Origin: Stackebrandtia endophytica
Lineage (GTDB): Bacteria > Actinomycetota > Actinomycetes > Mycobacteriales > Micromonosporaceae
DNA: 64,000 bases
Reading direction: 5' to 3'
Assembly: GCF_006716355.1 (NCBI RefSeq)
Contig: NZ_VFOW01000001.1
Span: forward strand, 5,332,001-5,396,000
The notes under the pieces are model-generated. The model had not been told where the DNA came from. It saw only the letters and a list, made by a program, of their open reading frames with translations, and made no database searches. The number at the start of each line of letters is the position of its first letter. The stretch's first letter is position 1. Shown one piece after another: positions 43,831 through 52,503 of this stretch. The translations under genes were made by a program, and so were the position numbers.

Positions 43831-45249
43831 ATGGCGAAGACGTATGTGGGCGCGCGGTTGCGACGGCTGCGGGAAAGCCACGGACTCAACCAGTTGGCGA
43901 TGGCCGAACGGTTGGGTATCTCCCCGAGCTACTTGAATCAACTCGAACGGGGCCGGCGCCCGTTGACCGTGGCGGTGTTGTTGCGGGTGACCGAGGAGTT
44001 CGGGGTGGACGCCGATTTCTTCGCCGCCCGGGACTCGGCGAAACTGATGGCCGACGTGAAGATCGCGATCCAGGACGGCCTCGGCGGCCGGGTGTCCGAA
44101 GGAGACATCGCCGAACTGGCCACGCGGCTGCCCGACGTGGCGACGGCATTGGTGAACCTGCACCGCAAGCATCGTGACGCGGTCGAGCAGACCGCGGCCC
44201 TGTTGTCCTCGGAGGGCGCCGACCGGGCACCGGGCTTGAGTCCGCTACCGCACGAGGAGGTTCGAGACTTCTTCTACGCCCGTCACAACCATGTCGCGGA
44301 ACTGGACGAGGCCGCCGAACGACAAGCCGATGACATCGACCTGCAACCGGACAACCGGTTGAATCGACTGACCGAGCGCCTGTTGAGACAACACGGCATC
44401 CGAACGGTCACCGTCGACGACGACGGTGTGCAACACCGCCTCGACGCCCATCAACGACTGCTGTATCTGGCGTCGCGGTTGACACCGGGCCAACAGAGCT
44501 TCCGCATCGCCACTCAGTTGGCGTTGTTGGAACACCGCGACACGATCGACGAGTTGGCGCAGGCGGGGCACTTCAGCGGCCCCGAGGCGGTGGGCTTGGC
44601 ACGCATCGGGTTGGCGAACTATTTCGCCGGCGCGCTGATCATGCCCTACCACCGATTTCGTACCCGGGCCGAGACCCACCGGTACGACATCGAACGATTG
44701 GCCGCCGATTTCGGGGTCGGCTTCGAGACCGCATGCCATCGATTGAGCACTTTGCAGCGTCCCCGCCAACGTGGTGTGCCGTTCTCGTTCGTTCGGGTCG
44801 ACAGGGCCGGCAACATCTCCAAACGGCAGTCGGCGACCGGATTCCACTTCTCCCGATCCGGCGGTACCTGTCCGTTGTGGAACGTGTACGAGGCCTTCGC
44901 GAATCCTCACCGGGTCCTGGTGCAGACGGCCCGGATGCCCGACGACCGACGCTACCTGTGGATCGCGCGGACGGTCACCTACCGGCTCGGCGGTTACCGT
45001 CGACCCGGTAAGGAGTTCGCCATCGGGTTGGGTTGCGAGATCCAACATGCCAAGCGACTGGTGTACTCCCAGGGGTTGGACCTCAACGACGCCGACGGTG
45101 CGACCCCGATCGGAATGGGGTGCAAGGTGTGTGACCGATCCGGCTGCGCCCAGCGCGCGTTTCCGCCGGTGGGGCGGACACTCCACATCGACGAGCGTTC
45201 CACCGGTTTCGTTCCGTACCAGGTGTTGCCGACGAAACGCTCGACGTGA
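43831..45249 (+). CDS. prpR: PrpR/ScfR-type short-chain acyl-CoA regulator (XRE + IrrE-like)
   Basis: An XRE helix-turn-helix (residues 8-62: [34 protein letters not shown]) is followed by a central ImmA/IrrE-like domain, with a [22 protein letters not shown] segment, and a DUF2083 C-terminal domain. Cysteines in [16 protein letters not shown] and [10 protein letters not shown] match the cluster-binding region of mycobacterial PrpR, which senses acyl-CoA and carries a 4Fe-4S centre. It most likely activates the divergent methylcitrate operon when propionyl-CoA rises, and controls itself through the TGCGAA repeats. Confidence 0.94.
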   Translation: MAKTYVGARLRRLRESHGLNQLAMAERLGISPSYLNQLERGRRPLTVAVLLRVTEEFGVDADFFAARDSAKLMADVKIAIQDGLGGRVSEGDIAELATRLPDVATALVNLHRKHRDAVEQTAALLSSEGADRAPGLSPLPHEEVRDFFYARHNHVAELDEAAERQADDIDLQPDNRLNRLTERLLRQHGIRTVTVDDDGVQHRLDAHQRLLYLASRLTPGQQSFRIATQLALLEHRDTIDELAQAGHFSGPEAVGLARIGLANYFAGALIMPYHRFRTRAETHRYDIERLAADFGVGFETACHRLSTLQRPRQRGVPFSFVRVDRAGNISKRQSATGFHFSRSGGTCPLWNVYEAFANPHRVLVQTARMPDDRRYLWIARTVTYRLGGYRRPGKEFAIGLGCEIQHAKRLVYSQGLDLNDADGATPIGMGCKVCDRSGCAQRAFPPVGRTLHIDERSTGFVPYQVLPTKRST

Positions 45250-45433
45250 CCGGCGGACGGCGCTGGATCGACGTGCCGGGTCGGCGAAGCACGGATCGTG
45301 ACGTGGGTGCTCACTTCGTCGCCAGGTCGGCGGACTGAGGGGGTTGACGGGTGCCCCTCAGGGGCGGGGCCCTCGGTGAACATTATGGACGTTGATCGGG
45401 ACGTCGTCGCGGGGGCCGATCGGCGCGTCGGAC

Positions 45434-45922
45434 TTATACATAGACCCAACAGAACAGTGCCTCGCCGCTGTCGCGAGCCCGTCTGGCCAGGCCCACCAAC
45501 TCGGTGAGCAGATTCAACATGTCGTCGGCGGTGGCCCCCTCCAGCTCCTCGGATCGAACCCAACGGGCCGCCACCGCGGGCAGGTCGTCGTCGGCGGTGG
45601 TGGCCAACAGATCCCGGGTCGTCTCCGGCAGTTGCGCGACCCAGGGGCCGGTCTGCCATGAATCGTCGTCGTCGGGACTGTTCCGGTCGGGTCGGGCAGT
45701 GGTGGGCCAGACCCAGGTGTCGTCGATGTCGGTGGTCTCGATCGTGGACCCGATGGCCTCGATCAACGCACCCAACACGACATCCGGGTCGATGCCCTTG
45801 GCCGCGACACCGTCGAACACCGCGTGCTCACCGATGATGAGCGGCAGTCCGTCGGCGGCTCGGATCGCCGCCACGACGGTGTCGGCGTCGGCGGCGCGGA
45901 AATAGTCGGTGATGACACCCAT
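45434..45922 (-). CDS. Hypothetical cytoplasmic protein
   Basis: A soluble acidic protein of 162 residues starting MGVITDYFRAADADTVVAAI. An AGGAGG site 4 nt before the ATG and consistent codon use make it a real gene. Residues 38-60 (GVAAKGIDPDVVLGALIEAI) resemble a family of small actinobacterial proteins of unknown function in which the start MGxxxDYFxA is conserved. No catalytic residues or membrane segments are visible. A hairpin separates it from the VKOR gene, so it is transcribed separately. Confidence 0.8.
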   Translation of the reverse strand: MGVITDYFRAADADTVVAAIRAADGLPLIIGEHAVFDGVAAKGIDPDVVLGALIEAIGSTIETTDIDDTWVWPTTARPDRNSPDDDDSWQTGPWVAQLPETTRDLLATTADDDLPAVAARWVRSEELEGATADDMLNLLTELVGLARRARDSGEALFCWVYV

Positions 45923-45998
45923 GGGACCTCCTCGGTTGATCGGGATGACCGAATTGAATCAGCCACGGGTGACATCGGCACGACCACCCGGAATCGGT

Positions 45999-46036
45999 GG
46001 TGACGATGCCGCGAAGCATCGGCCGACATCGTCACC
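45999..46036. terminator. Hairpin after VKOR gene
   Basis: GGTGACGATG (45999-46008) pairs with CATCGTCACC (46027-46036), 10 nt past the VKOR stop on the minus strand. Confidence 0.65.
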
Positions 46037-46045
46037 GTCACGCGG

Positions 46046-46669
46046 TCAGAACAACAACAGGGTCCGCCAGTAGGTCCAGAACGCCTCGGTGATCAGGACC
46101 ACGACCAGCAGGAACCACGCCAGCAGCAGCGCGGTGTGCACCCGTGCGACACCACGTACGACGCCGTCGGCCGCACGCGGTACCGGTAGGTACCGTCCGG
46201 TGAGATTGTGGAGGGTCACGTACCAGAAGATGACCGACATCGCCACCCACACCACCATGCAGTACGGGCAGAGCGCCCCGATGCGGTACAGGCTCTGATA
46301 GATCAACCAGCCCACGAACACCATGCCGCCGGTGACGCCGACTTGCAGGCCGAGGAACACCCAGCGGGGCGGCCGGTAACCGGTCGACATGACCACGCCC
46401 AGCGTGACCACGACGCTGAACCCGACGATGCCGATCAGCGGGTTGGGAAACCCGAACAGTTCGGCCTGCGGGGTCTCCATGACCGATCCGCAGGACAGCA
46501 CCGGGTTGATGCTGCAACTGGGGACGTAGTCGGGGTTCTTCAGCAGGATGATCTTCTCCACCGTCAACACGAACGCGGCCAACAGGCCCACCGATCCGGC
46601 GATCGTCAACAGCCAAGCCAGCGTCCGTGGGCGGGGGAGGACCGCCGTCGAGGAATCGGCCTCGGTCAT
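46046..46669 (-). CDS. Vitamin K epoxide reductase-family protein (VKOR)
   Basis: A 207-residue membrane protein with five predicted helices. The VKOR residues are complete: loop cysteines Cys52 and Cys60 and the quinone-proximal CPYC motif (Cys134, Cys137). Bacterial VKOR reoxidises a DsbA-like partner and passes electrons to menaquinone, replacing DsbB in actinobacteria. The ATG is only 1 nt beyond the DsbA-like gene stop, so the two are one operon. Confidence 0.95.
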   Translation of the reverse strand: MTEADSSTAVLPRPRTLAWLLTIAGSVGLLAAFVLTVEKIILLKNPDYVPSCSINPVLSCGSVMETPQAELFGFPNPLIGIVGFSVVVTLGVVMSTGYRPPRWVFLGLQVGVTGGMVFVGWLIYQSLYRIGALCPYCMVVWVAMSVIFWYVTLHNLTGRYLPVPRAADGVVRGVARVHTALLLAWFLLVVVLITEAFWTYWRTLLLF

Positions 46670-46670
46670 G

Positions 46671-47393
46671 TCAGTTCCCCAGCTCCGCGTCGAAGAGGTT
46701 CTTCAACGTCTCGTAACCGGCTTGGTCGACGCGTTCCCCGTTGACGAAGATCGTCGGAGTACCGGTGACGCCCAACGCGGTGCCGTCCTCGACGTCCTTG
46801 CGTACCCGTTCGGCGGTGGCGGGGTCGGCCATGTCCGCGGTGAACTGCTCCATGTCCAGGCCCAGTTCCTCGGCGTACCCGAGGAAGACAGGCTCCTGGG
46901 ATTCCTGCTTCTCGCCCCATTGCGGCTGGGTTTCGAACATCTTCTGGTACATGTCCTCGAACCGGCCCTGTTTGGCGGCCGCCTCGACGGCGCGGGCGGC
47001 CGGGTCGGCGTTGGCGTGGCCCGGCAGTGGGAAATAGCGAACGACGAAGGTGAACCGACCTTCGTACTCCGACTTCAAGCGCTCCATCGTCGGGTACAAC
47101 GCACCGCAGGCTTCGCATTCGAAGTCGAGGAACTCCACCAGCGTGATCTTGTTGTCGTCGGCGACGCTGAGGGTGTGGCTGTCATCCCTTACCAGCAGGT
47201 CCTCCGAGGCCGTGGCCGGTGGGGCGGCGTCGTTGGCCACGTAGATGACGCCGGCCAACCCGAGGATGACCAGGGCGACCATCGCGATGGTCAGCTTGGT
47301 GTTGGTGCTGAAACGAGGCTCCTTGGGAACCAACTTCTTGCGGTTGGCCTTGCCCTTGGAGTTGTGGTTCTTCTGGGATTTCTTCTTGGTCAC
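46671..47393 (-). CDS. DsbA-like thiol oxidoreductase, membrane-anchored
   Basis: A Lys-rich cytoplasmic tail (1-33) and one helix (about 34-53) anchor an extracytoplasmic thioredoxin-fold domain. Its redox motif is CEAC (Cys93, Cys96) in FLDFECEACGALYP, and the cis-proline loop is GVTGTPTIFVNG. It inserts disulfides into exported proteins and is recharged by the VKOR encoded next. It begins at GTG with AAGGAC upstream. Confidence 0.94.
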   Translation of the reverse strand: MTKKKSQKNHNSKGKANRKKLVPKEPRFSTNTKLTIAMVALVILGLAGVIYVANDAAPPATASEDLLVRDDSHTLSVADDNKITLVEFLDFECEACGALYPTMERLKSEYEGRFTFVVRYFPLPGHANADPAARAVEAAAKQGRFEDMYQKMFETQPQWGEKQESQEPVFLGYAEELGLDMEQFTADMADPATAERVRKDVEDGTALGVTGTPTIFVNGERVDQAGYETLKNLFDAELGN

Positions 47394-47508
47394 GACGATG
47401 TCCTTGTCTCAAAAAGTGTGTGCGCAGGGCCGATCGAGCGGCAGGCGCCGCTGCCACCGGGTGGCCGGTGGGAGGGGAGATGAATCCGTTGAGGCGGCCG
47501 TCAGCGGC

Positions 47509-47856
47509 CTATATGCGCCAGACGCCCAGCGTCGGTCGCGACATCTCACACAGCGATGAGGCTTCGTCGGGCGGTCGGAGACCGCCGGATGTCTCGGTGG
47601 TGGCCGTTTGGCCGAGGGCCACGCCCGTGCAGTCGTGTCCCAGGTTGGTGGAGGGGGATGCGCCGCGGGTGACCAGGTTCAAACAGTCGGGATCGGGGGT
47701 GCAGCTGGTGGTCTCGGTGATGCCGAAATCGGTCAGCGGCTCCTCGGTGTGTCCCTTGGAGGGCTCGAAACAGGCGATCGCCAGCAGGAGGGCGCTCAAC
47801 GCCACGATGACCATGGCACGCGAGACGACGGCCATCCTCGTCATCGATCCGCGCAT
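47509..47856 (-). CDS. Small secreted or lipid-anchored protein
   Basis: A 115-residue product with a hydrophobic N-terminal segment (VVSRAMVIVALSALLLAIAC) that may be a signal with a weak lipobox (LAIAC). The mature part has four further Cys, in TSCTPDPDC, HDCTG and SLCEM, so two disulfides are likely. It lies 115 bp upstream of the DsbA-VKOR pair on the same strand and may be one of its clients. The start is uncertain; ATGs at 47856 and 47844 are both possible. No family recognised. Confidence 0.6.
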   Translation of the reverse strand: MRGSMTRMAVVSRAMVIVALSALLLAIACFEPSKGHTEEPLTDFGITETTSCTPDPDCLNLVTRGASPSTNLGHDCTGVALGQTATTETSGGLRPPDEASSLCEMSRPTLGVWRI

Positions 47857-47937
47857 GCCTCTCACGGATCGAACTATACCGACATCGTTGACGCACTTAC
47901 CGTCACGTCGTCGTCATGGTCGGTGTGCAGGTTCTTC

Positions 47938-47979
47938 GCCGGATCGGCGGCTGCATCGCCGTGCAGCCGCCGATCCGGC
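47938..47979. terminator. Perfect 18-bp hairpin after monooxygenase gene
   Basis: GCCGGATCGGCGGCTGCA (47938-47955) pairs with its full complement (47962-47979). The hairpin reaches into the stop codon of the monooxygenase gene, a strong terminator candidate. Confidence 0.85.
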
Positions 47980-49445
47980 TATGCCGTGGTCGTTGCGGGT
48001 CGACCGACCCACTTGTCCAGCGATTCGGTGAGTCCGGTCTCGGTGCCCTCGCCCACCCAGCCGACATGGCCGTCCGGTCGGATCAGGACCGCGTGGGGAG
48101 CCGCGACCGCACCCAGGACCGGCAACTCCCACGGTCCTTCGTAGTTCGCGTCGACGACGCGTAGGCGTTCGGTCCATGCGTCGTATCGCCCGGTCTCGCC
48201 GAAATTCAACAGGATCGGTCGAGCCGCGTGCAGCAGGTGGTACGTCCGTGTCGGCCCCTCGGAGGTCACCAGATCGAGATCGGGCATCCGACGCCCCAGC
48301 AGAGGATGGCCGTCGCCGAGGTCGTAGTGAATGTCCAGTCCGGACACCATGCCGGCGATGTATCGGCGAGGTTCGTCCATTGTCAACATCTGGGACACGG
48401 TGTCGTGCAGCGCGTCCAGGCGCGGAGTCGACCGCGACAGCGCGGTTTGTGCCATGGTGGCGTGAAGCACCCGCTCCCCGACCGGGTGTCGTTCGGCGTG
48501 GTAGCTGTCCAGCAGGCTTTCCGGCGATGTTCCGTGGATGACCTGCGCCAGCTTCCATCCCAGGTTGACCGCGTCCTGAATCCCGAGATTGAGCCCTTGC
48601 CCGCTGGAGGGGAAGTGAATGTGCGCCGCATCGCCGGCCAATAGGATCCGGCCGTCCCGATAGGATGCCGCTTGGCGGGTCATGTCGGTGAAGCGGCTGA
48701 TCCACGCCGGATTGTGGACGCCGTAGTCGGTTCCCCGGGCCTTGACGAGCTCAGTGGACAGATCGTCGAGGGTGGGGTCACCGTCGTGCTTGACCTCGGA
48801 CTCCCTGACGACCACGCCGTATCCGCCGTCGCCGAGCGGGGCGAGCGCATGCACCCCGAGTTCGTCCATTTTGAGACCCGCCTCTGGTTCCTCGGTGGTC
48901 TCGACCTCGGCCAGCAGAACACTGGTGGAAGCGTCCCACCCGGGAAAGTCGATACCGGCCGACTTCCGGATCAGGCTGCGCCCACCGTCACATCCGACGA
49001 GGTAGCGCCCACGGAACCGACCGCCGTCGGTTTCGAGCGTGACACCGGAGTCGTCGACGGTGAAGCCGGTGACCTCGTGGCCGCGACGGACCACGACCCC
49101 CAGTTCCTCGACCCACTCGGCCAGCAGTTCCTCGACCCGGCTTTGTGCCAGTGCCAGCCCGTAGTGGTGACGGCTGGGGAAATCGCTGATGTCCAGCCGG
49201 ATGAATGCGAACCCGGTGACCTGGGCGATTTGGCCGGCGGCCAGGAATCGATCCGCGATACCGCGTTGGTCGAGGACTTCGATACTGCGGGCGTGCAATC
49301 CGCGGGCACGTGAACCGACCAACTCCTGATCGGGTCGACGCTCCACAATCACCACATCGATGCCGGCCAAGGCCAATTCGCCGGCCAGCATCAAACCGGT
49401 CGGACCACCGCCGGCTATCACCACGGCGTGTTCGTTGATAGTCAT
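47979..49445 (-). CDS. FAD-dependent aromatic hydroxylase (rifampicin monooxygenase-like)
   Basis: A 488-residue class A flavin monooxygenase. Motifs in order: VVIAGGGPTGLMLAGEL (FAD Rossmann), GLHARSIEVLDQRG, YLVGCDGGRS (DG motif) and RILLAGDAAHIHFPSSGQGLN (GD motif), with a thioredoxin-like C-terminal domain. The N-terminal half is close to Rox/HelR-region rifampicin monooxygenases and to PheA/TfdB hydroxylases. It would hydroxylate a phenolic compound with NADPH and O2. Rifamycin inactivation is possible but not shown. Confidence 0.9.
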   Translation of the reverse strand: MTINEHAVVIAGGGPTGLMLAGELALAGIDVVIVERRPDQELVGSRARGLHARSIEVLDQRGIADRFLAAGQIAQVTGFAFIRLDISDFPSRHHYGLALAQSRVEELLAEWVEELGVVVRRGHEVTGFTVDDSGVTLETDGGRFRGRYLVGCDGGRSLIRKSAGIDFPGWDASTSVLLAEVETTEEPEAGLKMDELGVHALAPLGDGGYGVVVRESEVKHDGDPTLDDLSTELVKARGTDYGVHNPAWISRFTDMTRQAASYRDGRILLAGDAAHIHFPSSGQGLNLGIQDAVNLGWKLAQVIHGTSPESLLDSYHAERHPVGERVLHATMAQTALSRSTPRLDALHDTVSQMLTMDEPRRYIAGMVSGLDIHYDLGDGHPLLGRRMPDLDLVTSEGPTRTYHLLHAARPILLNFGETGRYDAWTERLRVVDANYEGPWELPVLGAVAAPHAVLIRPDGHVGWVGEGTETGLTESLDKWVGRPATTTA

Positions 49446-49632
49446 TACCGACCCCCATATTCCGTAACTCGAAGTCTGATCCGATTGTGCAGCACCCTGA
49501 CCTGCAAGAAGGCACCCCGGTGTGACGTAGGTGGCGTGCGGTGGGATATAGATTGGAGGTGGCGGGGAAATGATGTGTGCATTCGGGCCGAATGGGCGAC
49601 GGCCAACTCATTCAGCCTCAATGGATCATCGA

Positions 49633-49965
49633 TTACCTGCGGTGCCTCTGACGACGCGGCGCGATGTTCGCGGTATCGACACCATCGGCGAACAGCTGGG
49701 AATGCAACAGTTGTCGTCGGGAACTGATCGCCAGCTTTTGAAACACCTTGGACAGGTGATAGCGGATCGTGCTGGAACTGATCGACAATCGCAACCCGAT
49801 CTCCGGATTGGTCAATCCCTGACTGGCCAACTGGGCGATGCACTGTTCCTGCGGAGTCAGCAATGAAATCCGGTAGGAGGCGTCGTCATCGGCGCTTCGA
49901 CTGCCGAACCCGGCCGCGCGCTTTTGCTGCCGACGACGATGTGTTGAACGATATGGCGTCGTCAC
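49633..49965 (-). CDS. Short LuxR-type DNA-binding protein, possibly a remnant
   Basis: The 110-residue product consists almost only of a LuxR helix-turn-helix (about 35-95: LTPQEQCIAQLASQGLTNPE, SSTIRYHLSKVFQKLAISSR). The sequence is typical of the extreme C-terminus of large AAA-type LuxR (LAL) regulators. The GTG start has no ribosome-binding site and no ATPase or sensor domain precedes it, so it may be what is left of a larger gene. Its frame is intact, so a stand-alone regulator is not excluded. Confidence 0.6.
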   Translation of the reverse strand: MTTPYRSTHRRRQQKRAAGFGSRSADDDASYRISLLTPQEQCIAQLASQGLTNPEIGLRLSISSSTIRYHLSKVFQKLAISSRRQLLHSQLFADGVDTANIAPRRQRHRR

Positions 49966-50267
49966 GACAACGCGGAGGAGGAGTCAGTACAGGGTTTGAC
50001 CGTGTTCGCGGCTGCTTCGCGGTGGCGACGCGTGCCTTCGCGGCAGGGTTCCCACCTGGGCAGCCCGAGCGTAACCGCCCACTCCACAGCATTCATACAC
50101 AACCTCCCCAGACAGAACACCTAGGCCGGTTTCGGTCACCGCCGTGGGGGTGTCGGACCGCTCGCTCGTCGATCCTGTCGAGCTGTCACTAGTCACTGTG
50201 GAATCCTCTGTCGACCGAAGAGTGGTGGAGGGTGCGATCGGTAGTGCGTTCAGATGCGGGTTCCAAG
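49966..50267. other. Intergenic, no gene seen
   Basis: About 300 bp without coding character. If the neighbouring LuxR fragment is a remnant, its lost upstream part would have been here, but no recognisable protein sequence remains in any frame. Confidence 0.45.
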
Positions 50268-50975
50268 TCAACGTTTCGATAGATTGCTTGCGCCACAATA
50301 CATCCCGATACCAACGAGATGGTTACGCAGCGTAGGTCGGGAGGTGGGGTGGCTGGATAACAACAGGTCCAGCCGCTCCAAAACTGCTCGCAACGCCGCC
50401 GCATCGGTGAAGTGAACGCCGTTGATCCCGAGGGCTTCGGCCGCGGCTATGTTGTCGGGGTTGTCGTCAATGAACACCGTCTGCTCGGGGGTGATCTCGA
50501 ATCGCTTCAGCGAGTAATGGAATATCTCCGGATCCGGTTTGCTCATTTGGACTTCACCGGAGATGACGGTGTCGGCGAACAACGTCAACTCCGGGTGCTT
50601 GCGAACCGCGATCGGATAGGTCTCGGCCGACCAGTTGGTGATCCCGTACAGCGGCGTTCGGCGGTCGTGCAGCTCGGTGACGATGTCGGCCACTCCGGGG
50701 ATCGGGTCGCCCAGCATCTTTGACCACTGGCGCCAGAACGCCTCGATGAGGTCACGATGTTCGGGATGACGCGTCACCAACTCCGCCACCGCCTCCTCGA
50801 ACGGACGGCCTCGGTCCTGGTGGGCGTTCCACTCGTTGGTGCACACCTCGGTCAGAAAGCGCTCGCGTTCGCTGGGGTCGGGAATGAGTTGCCGGTACAG
50901 GTAATGCGGATTCCAGTCGGCGATCACTCCGCCGACATCGAAGATGACGCTGCTGATCGGTTCGCGTGTGGTCAT
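50268..50975 (-). CDS. HAD-IA phosphatase (YihX-like)
   Basis: A 235-residue HAD superfamily phosphatase. Motif I is VIFDVGGVIADWN (nucleophile Asp), motif II is in GITNWSAET, motif III Lys is in MSKPDPEIF and motif IV is TVFIDDNPDN. The start FDVGGV plus DWNPHYLY is typical of the sugar-phosphate phosphatases near YihX. The last 25 residues (HPTSRPTLRNHLVGIGMY...) extend beyond the family's usual end. It lies 35 bp downstream of the DeoR regulator, probably in one transcript. Confidence 0.9.
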   Translation of the reverse strand: MTTREPISSVIFDVGGVIADWNPHYLYRQLIPDPSERERFLTEVCTNEWNAHQDRGRPFEEAVAELVTRHPEHRDLIEAFWRQWSKMLGDPIPGVADIVTELHDRRTPLYGITNWSAETYPIAVRKHPELTLFADTVISGEVQMSKPDPEIFHYSLKRFEITPEQTVFIDDNPDNIAAAEALGINGVHFTDAAALRAVLERLDLLLSSHPTSRPTLRNHLVGIGMYCGASNLSKR

Positions 50976-51010
50976 GTGGGTGGTTCCCTTCCCGGATGGC
51001 TGTTATCGGT

Positions 51011-51769
51011 TCACACCAAGATGACCGCGACGCCGGCGGCCCGCATCTTCTCCAGCTCGTCGACCGGTGCGGAGGCATCGGTAACGACGACGTCGAAATC
51101 GGTGATCGGACAGACGTGGCCCAGTCCGGTGCGGCCGAACTTCGATCCGTCGCACACCGCGATCTTGCGGCGCGCGGCGGCAAGGGTGGCCTGCTTGATG
51201 GGCACCTCGGCCAGGTCGTACGCGGTCAGCCCCTGCTCGACCGACAGCCCGCAGACCGCCACCACTGCGGTGTCCACGCGCAACGCCCGCAACGAGGTCT
51301 CGGTCAGGTGGCCGGCCAACGACAGGGTTCCCGACAGCATCTGACCACCGGGGATCAACAGCCGAACATCGGGGGCGTCGCTGAGCACGTTGACCGAGTG
51401 CAGGTCGAGTGGGATGGCGGTGATGCGGCGATGCCGGATCGCACGGGCCACTCGCAGCGCAGTGGTTCCACTGTCGAGGATCACCGATTCGCCGTCGGCC
51501 AGCAGATCGTTGATCTTGTCGCCGATGCGTTCCTTGATGTCGGCGGCCTCGTGGTCGCGTACACCGAACGGGGGAGCCTCACCACGCAGCAACAGACTGA
51601 CGGCACCGCCGCGTACTCGGCGCAGGACCCCCTGGTCGGCCAGCTGGTCGAGGTCCCGCCGAACGGTCATCTCCGAACAACCCGTCTCGACGGCCAGTTC
51701 GGCGACCGAGACGTGTTCGACGGAACGCAACTTTTCGATGATAGAAAAGTGCCTATTCGAACTCTCCAT
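51011..51769 (-). CDS. DeoR-family transcriptional regulator
   Basis: The N-terminal DeoR helix-turn-helix (HFSIIEKLRSVEHVSVAELA, CSEMTVRRDLDQLADQG, LRRVRGGAV) leads to a DeoR sensor domain with VILDSGTTAL and the final VCDGSKFGRTGL ... DFDVVVTDA. Such regulators repress sugar or nucleoside genes and respond to phosphorylated sugars. It is divergent from a HAD phosphatase-MFS operon and upstream of a second HAD gene, so it probably controls both. Confidence 0.94.
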   Translation of the reverse strand: MESSNRHFSIIEKLRSVEHVSVAELAVETGCSEMTVRRDLDQLADQGVLRRVRGGAVSLLLRGEAPPFGVRDHEAADIKERIGDKINDLLADGESVILDSGTTALRVARAIRHRRITAIPLDLHSVNVLSDAPDVRLLIPGGQMLSGTLSLAGHLTETSLRALRVDTAVVAVCGLSVEQGLTAYDLAEVPIKQATLAAARRKIAVCDGSKFGRTGLGHVCPITDFDVVVTDASAPVDELEKMRAAGVAVILV

Positions 51770-51773
51770 ATGT

Positions 51774-51789
51774 GTTATCTTACGTTATC
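51774..51789. promoter_or_regulatory. GTTATC direct repeats, putative DeoR operator
   Basis: Two GTTATC copies (51774-51779 and 51784-51789) spaced by exactly one helical turn lie just upstream of the DeoR start in the divergent gap. DeoR-type repressors often bind short direct repeats with 10-bp spacing. Confidence 0.4.
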
Positions 51790-51879
51790 CGAGTTCGGTA
51801 ATCAAACTTTCGCTCAGGGTCAGCGTTGATTCGGCTGACCACCCAACCCCGTGACACCCCGATGGCGGAGTAGCAGCAC

Positions 51880-52503
51880 ATGGACTGGATCGTCTTCGAT
51901 TACGCCGGGGTCATCAGTCATGCCCCACCCGATGACGCCGGTACTTCGCTGGTAACCGTCGTCGGCGTCGAGTCCGCCGCCTTCTGGCCCGCCTACTGGA
52001 GGCGTCGCGCCGACTACGACCGAGGCGCGGTGGCGGCCACCGCCTACTGGCGTGACGTGTTCGCTCAGCTCGGGCGACCGTTCAGTGAAGAGCTGGTCGG
52101 TCACCTCGTCGCCCTCGACCTGGGTGCATGGCAGGAGATCAACCTGGAGACCCTCGACATCGTGGACACCCTGGCGACCCGGGGGATCAACCTGGCCATG
52201 CTGTCCAACATGGTTCCCGAAATGGCGCGCTGGACCGAGCGCCAGGACTGGGCCGACCGATTTCGGCACCGGTTGCTCAGTGGCGACCTGGGCATGGTCA
52301 AACCCGATGCCGACATCTACCACCGAACCTGTGAGGTACTTAAAGCGCGACCCGGCGACATCCTGTTCATCGACGACCGCGCGGACAACATCGTCGCCGC
52401 CGAAGCCGTCGGTATGGCCGGGCTGCTGTTCACCGACGCCGCGACACTGCGCGACGACCTGACGCGACTGTTGCCCGCCGACACCGAGGCGGTGGCCCGA
52501 TGA
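51880..52503 (+). CDS. HAD-like phosphatase
   Basis: A 207-residue HAD protein: motif I IVFDYAGVI (nucleophile Asp; second Asp of DxD replaced by Ala), motif II in LAMLSNM, motif III Lys in GMVKPDADIY and motif IV ILFIDDRADN. The replaced DxD Asp is common in the HAD-IA subgroup related to epoxide-hydrolase N-terminal domains. Its stop overlaps the MFS start (ATGA), so a phosphatase and transporter are made together. It is paralogous to the HAD gene across the regulator. Confidence 0.88.
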   Translation: MDWIVFDYAGVISHAPPDDAGTSLVTVVGVESAAFWPAYWRRRADYDRGAVAATAYWRDVFAQLGRPFSEELVGHLVALDLGAWQEINLETLDIVDTLATRGINLAMLSNMVPEMARWTERQDWADRFRHRLLSGDLGMVKPDADIYHRTCEVLKARPGDILFIDDRADNIVAAEAVGMAGLLFTDAATLRDDLTRLLPADTEAVAR

